Part shown: one piece after another, positions 34,627-41,631 of the stretch
Layout of the letters: each line of letters opens with the position of its first letter
How positions within the stretch are numbered: the first letter of the stretch is position 1
NCBI GenBank assembly: GCA_943329925.2
Contig: CALQFT020000003.1
Location: forward strand, 1-62,513
Direction of reading: 5' to 3'
Source of the DNA: Opitutus sp. GAS368
Lineage (GTDB): Bacteria > Verrucomicrobiota > Verrucomicrobiia > Chthoniobacterales > Chthoniobacteraceae
Length of the DNA stretch: 62,513 nt
Translations under genes and position numbers: made by a program
Notes under the pieces: model-generated
The model's database searches: none
Told to the model about the DNA's origin: nothing
What the model saw: the letters and a program-made list of their open reading frames with translations, nothing else

Positions 34627-34646
34627 TGGAGCAGCACTGCGCTCCA
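34627..34646 (-). terminator. possible terminator after rpoZ
   Basis: On the minus strand TGGAGC and GCTCCA pair across an 8-base loop, followed after a few bases by CTCTTTTGATTTATT. It lies about 78 bp after the rpoZ stop. Short stem, modest support. Confidence 0.3.
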
Positions 34647-34723
34647 TGCGCCTTTAAAATAGAGGGCGTCTTCGAATTTCCGCGTTCTTAGCGCTTTCGC
34701 CCCACCCGCTGCGGGTTGGCGAC

Positions 34724-34942
34724 CTAGACGGCGACGACCAAAGGAGGTGCCGGAAAAGAGAGAGCGATTTTACCCTCGATGACTTCCTGGAGGGCGATGT
34801 CGGCAAATCCTGTGCGAAAGCCAGCGTCCACCATAGGGCGTTCCCCTGCAGTTAACTGCTTGACGCGCTTGCTGATAACATTGACCAACACCTGCTGGTT
34901 TGGAACTTTCTTGAGGGCTTCTTCGAGCAAATGGCTGGTCAT
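34724..34942 (-). CDS. rpoZ: DNA-directed RNA polymerase omega subunit
   Basis: A 72-aa protein matching omega: MTSHLLEEALKKVPNQQVLV, then SKRVKQLTAGERPMV and the helix FADIALQEVIEGKIAL. Omega helps assemble RNA polymerase by binding beta-prime. The frame opens earlier, but the ATG at 34942 gives the expected start and length. It lies upstream of smpB in the same direction. Confidence 0.85.
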   Translation of the reverse strand: MTSHLLEEALKKVPNQQVLVNVISKRVKQLTAGERPMVDAGFRTGFADIALQEVIEGKIALSFPAPPLVVAV

Positions 34943-35116
34943 AATTTTAAGCGAATGTTTATGCGGTGATGGGGCGGGCACCTTCGGACCATGTGTTACC
35001 CAGATCTTCAAAAGGGACCACTTGGCGAATTATCCAGGGCGCTCTGGATCCGAGGCGGTCTGTCAGCTTAGCCGATGGGGTAAGGTTGTCAAATGAGGAC
35101 ACGCATCAGCAGACTT

Positions 35117-35656
35117 TCATTGCAACGCCGCCAGAATTGAGGCTTCCAAGGCGGAGTGCTCCGCATCTTGGAGCACGGGGCTGGCCAGCGTCGTCTCGCA
35201 GTCAGGCACGTTTACCCAAGATCTGCAGCCGCCGTATTTGGGTTCATCAGGAAAGGTCACCGGGGCGTTGAGCGAAAAGACGCGGACGAAGGCGAGGCTG
35301 ATTCCGTGATGTTCGTCGTATTCGAACCGTTCCCGGATGACCTGCGGAGTCCAGAGATGAAAAGGCTCCAAGCGTGAAATTTGCTCCCAATCCACCAAGT
35401 CGCGGGTCCAGGCGACGCTGACTCGGTGGGTGAGGGTGTGATGTCCGGCGAGGGTGTGGGGCAGCGGAGTTTCCGGGGGGAGTTTGAGCTTGGCAACTTG
35501 TTCGTGGAAGAGGGTTGGAAACAGCAAAAATTCGGGATGCTGAAACCGGAAGCCCTCGCGGCCTTCTGCAATGCCGCCTTTACGCAAAATAATGCTCTGT
35601 CGGCCGGTTCCCAAGGCGGCGCAAATCAGCGCCCATTCTTTAAATCCAATGCTCAT
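35117..35656 (-). CDS. DUF1802 family protein
   Basis: A 179-aa soluble protein beginning MSIGFKEWALICAALGTGRQ and continuing with SIILRKGGIAEGREGFRFQH and FLLFPTLFHEQ, which is the pattern of DUF1802 proteins. Function is unknown in the family. The in-frame stretch upstream of 35656 lies antisense to the 5' region of the PHP gene and lacks family similarity, so the ATG at 35656 was chosen (35668 is an alternative). Confidence 0.85.
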   Translation of the reverse strand: MSIGFKEWALICAALGTGRQSIILRKGGIAEGREGFRFQHPEFLLFPTLFHEQVAKLKLPPETPLPHTLAGHHTLTHRVSVAWTRDLVDWEQISRLEPFHLWTPQVIRERFEYDEHHGISLAFVRVFSLNAPVTFPDEPKYGGCRSWVNVPDCETTLASPVLQDAEHSALEASILAALQ

Positions 35657-35761
35657 GGCGCGAATCATAACGCTTTCGGGCGCCGTGGTGCACGCAGGAA
35701 GCTTGGCAAGTTGGCTTTGTTCCACGCTTCTCGCCGGGCACATTTCGCGGCATACTGCGTG

Positions 35762-36490
35762 ATGGGCTTTCGCATCGATCCTCACGTGCATTCATTTTAC
35801 TCTGGGGACGGAGTGAGCAGTCCTGAGGCGTTGATTCAGGCGGCTAAGCGCGTGGGTTTGGACGGGTTTGCGTTGACGGATCACAACACATCGGACGGAT
35901 GCAGGTATCTGCGCGACATTGGGTTGCTTCTGGAAGATGGAGAGCCCGTGGACGGCTTCCTGGTATTGCCGGGGATCGAAGTGTCGACCGCCGAGGGGCA
36001 CCTTTTGTGCCTCGGAGTTTGGCTTCCCAACGGTTTGAAGGGGGTGCCCGCCAAGGAGGTCATAGAGATGGTGCGGGCGCAAAATGGAGTTTCGATCCCG
36101 GCACATCCCTATGATCGCATGCGTGCGGGGATCCGAGAGGATGATTTGGATGAGTTGGAACTAGATTGTATAGAGGTTTTTAACGCAGCTACCGTGCTGC
36201 AGCGCCACAACGAAAGCGCTCTGGCGTACGCCCAGCGGCGAGGCCTCGCGATGACCGCGGGCAGCGATGCACATCACCACCTCTCCATTGGACGCTCGCA
36301 CACCACTTTTCCAGCGGAGCGCCTGTGCGTGAGGGCTATTCTGGACTCCATCACGAAGGGAACCGAACTGCACTGCCAGCCCTTCAGCGCTCTGGAAGGG
36401 TTTCGTAAGACGTTCTACAATTGGTTCAGGCTCAGGCGAAAACGGACTTATTTAGGCGCCGGGTCAGGGGGCGTCGCAGCGGGCGGCTGA
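35762..36490 (+). CDS. PHP domain metal-dependent phosphoesterase
   Basis: A 242-aa protein with the polymerase-and-histidinol-phosphatase fold: DPHVHSFYSGDG (His8, His10), LTDHNTSDG, LPGIEVSTAEGHLLCLG, PAHPYDR and AGSDAHHH give the trinuclear metal site. It resembles the TrpH/YciV group, some of which hydrolyse 3',5'-bisphosphonucleotides or RNA 5' ends. The start (MGFRIDPHVH) directly precedes the first motif. Its last 43 bp overlap the convergent dltB end. Confidence 0.88.
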   Translation: MGFRIDPHVHSFYSGDGVSSPEALIQAAKRVGLDGFALTDHNTSDGCRYLRDIGLLLEDGEPVDGFLVLPGIEVSTAEGHLLCLGVWLPNGLKGVPAKEVIEMVRAQNGVSIPAHPYDRMRAGIREDDLDELELDCIEVFNAATVLQRHNESALAYAQRRGLAMTAGSDAHHHLSIGRSHTTFPAERLCVRAILDSITKGTELHCQPFSALEGFRKTFYNWFRLRRKRTYLGAGSGGVAAGG

Positions 36491-38025
36491 TCCAAGGCGG
36501 CTTCCCGGGCCTTGCGCAGCTTTTCTTCCTCCCGCCGGATTTCCTCTTCATTACGTTCGCATTCAACTGTTTGAGGCGAGCTTTTGAGGGGTAGGTTGCT
36601 TTTCACATCCTTGACTTCGATGATGTGTGGGCGGCCGTCGCGGACCCACCAAGGGACCTCGAAGCGAAATCCGTGTTTGCCGTCTCCAAAGCCCCGTTCC
36701 TTCAAATCCTCGCGTTCAATATCCGCGGGGAGGCGCTGGATGAACTGGTCGTCGATGAACAGATCAACTTGCAGCACTTCTTGTTGCGCGGCTGGTTCCC
36801 AGACCATGCCGATGACTTCATGGGTGTCGGCTTTTTCCAAAAGCCGTTCCACGGCGATTGGCGGGGCCGGGGTGAGGCGTCCGGAGAAAAGGAGCAACCC
36901 GAAGGCGATGGAGTGGAAGGTGAGCAGCCGATTGGCGAATATTTGCAGTGCACTTTCGCCAAGAAATTTCCGCTGCTTGTTCCAGCGTGCAAACCAGTCG
37001 TAACCGCTCAGAAGCGCGGCGTGGTAAAGCCCGTAGAGCATATAGTGCAGGCTCAGTCCGTGCCAGACACCCATGATGCCGAAGGTCAAAAAGAGGCCGC
37101 AGTAGGACGCCGTGTGTTTGCCGCTGAACCATTTGCCCTTTGAAGCGGCCAACAGAAACCGCATGTAAACGTGGTCGCGAAACCAGAAGGAGAGCGAAAT
37201 GTGCCAGCGATTCCAGAAGTCACGGATGTTCTTGGACAGAAACGGGCGGTCGAAGTTTTCCGGAAGATGAACGCCGAAGAAGCGGGCCAACGCTACAGCG
37301 AAAGCGCTGTAACCGGCGAAGTCGAAGAAGAGGTAAAAGGTGTAGGCGTACATGTACATCCACAACGTTGTGAAGCCGCGCCCCTTACCCAGAGCTTCCA
37401 TCCAGTAGGTGTTGATGAGGGCCGCAATGACGAACTTGTACAAAAAACCGCGAGCCAGCCTTTTGGCCACGAAGTCGAGGTCATCGAGGAACTCCGCACG
37501 GGAGCGGGTTTTATTCCAATCCTTGATGAAGCGGCGGTAGCGATCTACAGGGCCGGAGGAAAGGGCCGGAACGAAGAGCACGTAGGCGACGTAATGCTGG
37601 AGGGAGAGGTCTTTGACAAGACCGTCTTGGATGGAAAAAAGGACGTCCAGCGCCCTGAATGTGACGTAGGAGATGCCCAGGAAACCAAAGGCAGTTTGGG
37701 GCAATAAAGTCGGGAGGAGTTTGGCCGCGGCAAGCGGTAGGAGCGAAAGGCCGAGGGTCGCGTAGAAAACCGAGCGGGAGCGGAACTGGAGCAACCAGTG
37801 GGCGAGGAGGGCTTGGAAGGCTGTATATAAGCCGATGATATAAAGTTCCCGCACTTCAAAGTCGGGGCGCAAATGGACCGGAGCGCTGGTTTGAAGTGCC
37901 AGGAGGATGCCCATGGCCACCAAGCTCGTGACGCGGTTGAGCCGGCCGAAGTACGCGAGCAATCCGAAGGGAAGCAGGATGTAAAGAAGCAGACCGAAAT
38001 ACTCGAAGTCAGAGAAGGGAACCAT
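36448..38025 (-). CDS. dltB: DltB-type MBOAT acyltransferase with C-terminal accessory domain
   Basis: A 525-aa multi-helix protein of the MBOAT family. The first 385 residues match DltB: FLGISYVTFRALDVLFSIQD, LSSGPVDRYRRF, the PFLSKNIRDFWNRWHISLSF block, and the catalytic-type His322 in GIMGVWHGLSLH. DltB is the membrane channel that takes D-alanine from DltC across the inner membrane. Unlike ordinary DltB (about 400 aa) it carries an extra module at about 403-485 with GFGDGKHGFRFEVP, then a charged helix and a proline-rich tail. Last gene of the dltD-C-X-A-B cluster, 22 bp after dltA. Its end overlaps the PHP gene. Confidence 0.9.
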   Translation of the reverse strand: MVPFSDFEYFGLLLYILLPFGLLAYFGRLNRVTSLVAMGILLALQTSAPVHLRPDFEVRELYIIGLYTAFQALLAHWLLQFRSRSVFYATLGLSLLPLAAAKLLPTLLPQTAFGFLGISYVTFRALDVLFSIQDGLVKDLSLQHYVAYVLFVPALSSGPVDRYRRFIKDWNKTRSRAEFLDDLDFVAKRLARGFLYKFVIAALINTYWMEALGKGRGFTTLWMYMYAYTFYLFFDFAGYSAFAVALARFFGVHLPENFDRPFLSKNIRDFWNRWHISLSFWFRDHVYMRFLLAASKGKWFSGKHTASYCGLFLTFGIMGVWHGLSLHYMLYGLYHAALLSGYDWFARWNKQRKFLGESALQIFANRLLTFHSIAFGLLLFSGRLTPAPPIAVERLLEKADTHEVIGMVWEPAAQQEVLQVDLFIDDQFIQRLPADIEREDLKERGFGDGKHGFRFEVPWWVRDGRPHIIEVKDVKSNLPLKSSPQTVECERNEEEIRREEEKLRKAREAALDQPPAATPPDPAPK

Positions 38026-38047
38026 GGGGGGCGAAAAAACCGACGAA

Positions 38048-39523
38048 TTAGGAGAGCATTGCGGCGAGCGCTCGGCGGTCTGCCTTGCCGTTTGCAGTCA
38101 TGGGGAAGGCGTCGAGGAAAATGAACTTGCGAGGGACCATATAAGTCGGAATGCGCTCGCCGAGGCGTGTTTTGAGGCGAGCGCTTTTTTCAAAGGCACT
38201 GCCGTCCATGGGGGTGGAAAGGACGACGAAGGCGGCAAGGGAATCGACTTTGCCGCCTTTTTCTACAGGAAGCACCACGGCGTCGGCGACCTCGGGGAGT
38301 TCGCGCAAGTTAGCCTCCATGTCACCCAATTCGATGCGGTAGCCGTGCAGCTTGATCTGTCCGTCCATGCGGCCCTCAAAGAAAATCAGTCCGTCTCGGC
38401 AGCGGCCCCAGTCCCCGGTGCGGTAAGCGGGTTGGCCTTCAAATTGGGTGAAGGCTTTCGCCGTTAACTCGGGCCGGTTGAGGTAGCCGGGGCTTACGTT
38501 CGGTCCTGCGATGAGCAGTTCGCCGCGCTCGGATTCGGCCACGGGAAGCCCGGCCTCGTCCACGGCAAGAACCCGGGTGCCGGGCATCTGGTAGCCGACG
38601 GGCAGCGGCGAGAATCGCGCAAGCAGGGAGGCGTCGACGCGCACGGAGGTGGTGGCGACCGTGGCCTCCGTGGGGCCGTACGTGTTCCAGACTTCGGCGT
38701 CTGTGAAGCGCTCTAGCAGTTGGGAGGCGGTTTCGGGGGCGAGGGTTTCGCCGCAAAAGAGAAAGCGCCGCATTGTGGGGAGCATTTCCTGCCGGAAGCT
38801 CTTTTCGATCAGGCACATCTGCGCAAAAGATGGGGTCGACACCCAGGTCGTCAGGCCGAATTGCGCCAATCTTTGATACAGCAGTTTGAGGTTGGCGAGC
38901 TCCTCCTTGGTGATGCAGGCCAGTGTGCCTCCAGTTAATAGGCTCCCGTATAAATCCATGACGGAGAGGTCGAAGGAGAACGGCGCCTGATTGAGAAACA
39001 CTTCCGCCAGAAGCTCGAACTTGTGTTCCGCCAGAAGCCAGTCCGTGAAGGCCGTCAGGTTACGCAGCGTAATCACCACCCCCTTGGGCTCTCCAGTGCT
39101 CCCCGAGGTGAAGAGCATGTAGAAAGGGTCGTCCAGTTGCACCCTGACTGGTGGGGCGGGAAGCGTGTCCGTGAGGTGCGTCAAAATTTCACTAACCTTT
39201 TCCGGAGTAAGTACAAGTGCGGCGCCAGAGCCCGCAACAATTTTTGCAATGCGCGGCTCGGGAATGGAGGTGTCCATTGGGACGTAGGCGCGGCCGCACT
39301 TTACGGCGGCAAGGAACGCAACGAGCATCTCGGGCTCCTTGTGGCCGTGGACTGCGATAGGGCCCGGACTGTGGGCTAGTTCGCGGTGCAGCCATGCGGC
39401 CAGGGCGTCTGATTGTTGGATTAGCCCGCTCCATGTCAGCGTATTGGAGCCGCTTTGCACCGCTGCGCGCTCCGGGCATAAGGTGCCCCAGCGGTCAATC
39501 CGGTCCAGAAAATGTTCACTCAT
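38048..39523 (-). CDS. dltA: D-alanine--carrier protein ligase DltA
   Basis: A 491-aa member of the AMP-forming adenylation superfamily. It has the P-loop MLFTSGSTGEPKGVV (about 137-150), FSFDLSVMDLYGSL, YGPTEATVATTSV, YRTGDWGRCRDGLIFFEGR, and the C-terminal catalytic Lys in PMTANGKADRRAL. The length is that of DltA, shorter than most NRPS adenylation domains, and the absence of fused carrier domains plus the neighbourhood (dltC, dltX, dltB, dltD) make DltA the best call. It activates D-alanine and loads it on DltC in the cytoplasm. An in-frame TTG five codons upstream is an alternative start. Confidence 0.9.
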   Translation of the reverse strand: MSEHFLDRIDRWGTLCPERAAVQSGSNTLTWSGLIQQSDALAAWLHRELAHSPGPIAVHGHKEPEMLVAFLAAVKCGRAYVPMDTSIPEPRIAKIVAGSGAALVLTPEKVSEILTHLTDTLPAPPVRVQLDDPFYMLFTSGSTGEPKGVVITLRNLTAFTDWLLAEHKFELLAEVFLNQAPFSFDLSVMDLYGSLLTGGTLACITKEELANLKLLYQRLAQFGLTTWVSTPSFAQMCLIEKSFRQEMLPTMRRFLFCGETLAPETASQLLERFTDAEVWNTYGPTEATVATTSVRVDASLLARFSPLPVGYQMPGTRVLAVDEAGLPVAESERGELLIAGPNVSPGYLNRPELTAKAFTQFEGQPAYRTGDWGRCRDGLIFFEGRMDGQIKLHGYRIELGDMEANLRELPEVADAVVLPVEKGGKVDSLAAFVVLSTPMDGSAFEKSARLKTRLGERIPTYMVPRKFIFLDAFPMTANGKADRRALAAMLS

Positions 39524-39666
39524 AGGGTGGTGGTTCAAGTTGAAGGCAACCGGGTAATTTTATGCGGATCCACGGGGAAGCCGCGCTTCAGTTCGGGAAG
39601 CCATTGACGAAACCCAATGTGACGTGAAGGTGCCCAGCGTTACCAGAGGAGAGCGACATCCCTAGC

Positions 39667-39813
39667 CTAAAACTCCTGGTAAACGAAGGGTGGGGTGGAA
39701 AAATCACCGCGTCCGTAAAGGAATACCAAGGTGAGAACCAAGGCCAGATAGTAGAGAAAAAGCGCCAAACGCTTGAGCTCTGGACGCCCCTCAAAAAAAG
39801 CATCGAAATTCAT
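39667..39813 (-). CDS. dltX: DltX, small D-alanylation-associated membrane protein
   Basis: A 48-residue product: MNFDAFFEGRPELKRLALFL, one membrane helix (about 16-33), then a short outside tail ending in PPFVYQEF. In Firmicutes DltX is about 45-50 aa, has a single helix and ends in a conserved F-[IV]-Y-x-E-F motif, which is reproduced here. DltX works with DltB and DltD in moving D-Ala from the carrier to the acceptor. It lies 13 bp after dltC and 143 bp before dltA on the same strand. The gene is easy to miss because of its size and because longer unrelated frames overlap it. Confidence 0.88.
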   Translation of the reverse strand: MNFDAFFEGRPELKRLALFLYYLALVLTLVFLYGRGDFSTPPFVYQEF

Positions 39814-39826
39814 CGAAACAAGCCAG

Positions 39827-40066
39827 TTAAGATGCCATGCGCCGCTCCAGGTCGGCGACTAGCAGGGCGGGCGTGGCCCATGCCTCGCGTTCGAACTCCG
39901 CGGGAGAGATGTCCACGTCGAATTCGCGTCCGAAGGCCACGATGAGTTCCACCGTCTTCATGGAGTCGAGAATTTGAAGATCGTACAATGCCAGATCCGG
40001 CTGGCTGAGTACTTCTTGGGTTTCAGCAACTTCTGCAAGCACCTGAAGTATTTTGTCCTTCATCAT
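39827..40066 (-). CDS. dltC: D-alanyl carrier protein DltC
   Basis: A 79-aa acyl-carrier-type protein starting MMKDKILQVLAEVAETQEVL. The phosphopantetheine-bearing Ser35 lies in LQILDSMKTVELI, close to the LLDSMGTVEL of DltC rather than the DSLD of fatty-acid carriers. It carries D-alanine as a thioester between DltA and the membrane proteins. It starts 13 bp after dltD. Two adjacent ATG codons (40066 and 40063) are possible starts. Confidence 0.9.
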   Translation of the reverse strand: MMKDKILQVLAEVAETQEVLSQPDLALYDLQILDSMKTVELIVAFGREFDVDISPAEFEREAWATPALLVADLERRMAS

Positions 40067-40079
40067 AAAACTATTCGGG

Positions 40080-41411
40080 TCAGGGTATTTCTTTAGCGAT
40101 CGGGCTTTTGCCAAGCTTGTCGTGGTAAAAGTCATCCAGCACTTTGTTATAATACCACCACCCTTTGGAACCGATATGATCATTTTGATCTACGAAAAAC
40201 ACCGGATCGCTTTCATGATCCGCAAAATAGACAAGGGGAACCCCATAGCGCCGAACCATCTCCTGCAACCGTTCGCCGTAGGCCAAGCGACCCGTCTCCG
40301 AGACTCCCTGGGCTTCCAGCACATCGGCATGCAAGGGCATGGACATCACTAAAGGCTTGGCGCCCGCCTCTTTGAGTAGGCGAAGAACCAGCTCAAAATC
40401 TCTCCACTCCTGAGCCTTGCGCATCTTAACGGCAAACTGCCTGTCCCAAGTCCCCCGCGCGCGCACCACTTTGATGGGGCGCTTTCGGGACTTTGCCGCC
40501 AGCACTTTGGACTGTTGTTCGGCCGTGCGAAAAAGGTCGTCCCACCTCAGCGCCTTGCCACGTTTTGGCCGGAACCGGCCGGCGCCGTCGTTAGCCGTCA
40601 TCCCGTTGAGTGCAAAACCGGCTTCGATGTGATCCTGTAGTCGCGCGACCATCCGGTCCAAGGCGGCGTAGGGGCGGATGAGCGTCAGCAGAAAACGGTT
40701 GCTCGGGGATCCTGCGGCCCAACGGCGTAGGGTGAATTCCAGAGTCCAATCGCCCTCCATCACCTTGGGGTACTTCAAGATCTCTTCGGAGACATCTCGC
40801 TTAAGCTCGGCGCTGAAGCGGTCGCTCCATAAAAACTCCTTAATCTGGAGCTTCGAGGAGTTGCCTTCAAAGTACTTGGCGTCGACTTCTTCACTTTGAA
40901 AAAAACTGGGCGAAAGGGAGAGAACCAACTTTTTTCCAGCCAATTGCTCGGCGGCGCCACCGAGTTTTTGGAGTACGGAAAGCGCAGTGGTTCCCGCCTT
41001 ACCGACAGGAAACATGGTGAACCCAGTGGGGGAGTCGGAGAAAAAGTCGACGCCCTTCATGGGAACGTCGGGAATGAGCTCCGAGCTGCCAAAGAAAACG
41101 AGGGTGTCGGGCCTTGAGAGCGCCTCCCGGATGAGGGCCACGCCGTGCAGCTTCGCGTCGCAAAACTCAGGTGCAGCAGTGTGCAGTCGTCTTTCTTGAA
41201 TGTCGCGAGCCCAGAAGTAACCTCCTGTAATAAAAGCGCCTGCGAGAAGGACGGCCGAGCAAAGAAAAATCAGGTGAGAGTGCCCGCCGGATAGTTTTGC
41301 GGGGGGTGCGGGGGGTGGCGCCCCGGGGGAGGTTGGCACTAAATCCGCAGCTCCTGCCTTCTTGGGGGCAGCAGGAGACGCATCCAATGTACCTATGGGT
41401 CCGGAGATCAT
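40080..41411 (-). CDS. dltD: D-alanine transfer protein DltD
   Basis: A 443-aa protein with an unusual proline/alanine-rich cytoplasmic N-terminus (about 8-40), one membrane anchor (about 45-67) and an extracytoplasmic SGNH-like domain. The nucleophile motif is FFGSSEL (Ser109/Ser110). The C-terminal catalytic region reads VDQNDHIGSKGWWYYN (Asp408, Asp411, His412), matching the D..HxGxKGW block of Firmicute DltD, although the Asp spacing differs slightly. DltD hands D-Ala to the final acceptor outside the membrane. First gene of the cluster, divergent from uvrA. The frame opens 74 codons earlier, but that part is not coding-like. Confidence 0.9.
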   Translation of the reverse strand: MISGPIGTLDASPAAPKKAGAADLVPTSPGAPPPAPPAKLSGGHSHLIFLCSAVLLAGAFITGGYFWARDIQERRLHTAAPEFCDAKLHGVALIREALSRPDTLVFFGSSELIPDVPMKGVDFFSDSPTGFTMFPVGKAGTTALSVLQKLGGAAEQLAGKKLVLSLSPSFFQSEEVDAKYFEGNSSKLQIKEFLWSDRFSAELKRDVSEEILKYPKVMEGDWTLEFTLRRWAAGSPSNRFLLTLIRPYAALDRMVARLQDHIEAGFALNGMTANDGAGRFRPKRGKALRWDDLFRTAEQQSKVLAAKSRKRPIKVVRARGTWDRQFAVKMRKAQEWRDFELVLRLLKEAGAKPLVMSMPLHADVLEAQGVSETGRLAYGERLQEMVRRYGVPLVYFADHESDPVFFVDQNDHIGSKGWWYYNKVLDDFYHDKLGKSPIAKEIP

Positions 41412-41631
41412 GTTCTGGGAAGGCAGGCGGGGGTAGGTGATCTTAACACACGCTGTGGGAATCGCAAGGGATTGAGGTTGCAACAGCTTTGACGAAAAGG
41501 GAAGGTCGTCTGGTTGGTGGAACCAAGCGGTTGCCGCTTTTGCACCTCCGTGCCGACGGAAAATGATCCCGTGCCTCGGCTCGCTCCAAGCTTGCGAACT
41601 TGCCCGCTCTCGCCGAGGTTTCGCCCTGCCC

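Noticed and set aside
39588-39803. A 71-codon minus-strand frame over the dltX region
   Set aside because: It is in a different frame from the dltX motif and reads as random Phe/Ser/Trp-rich sequence.
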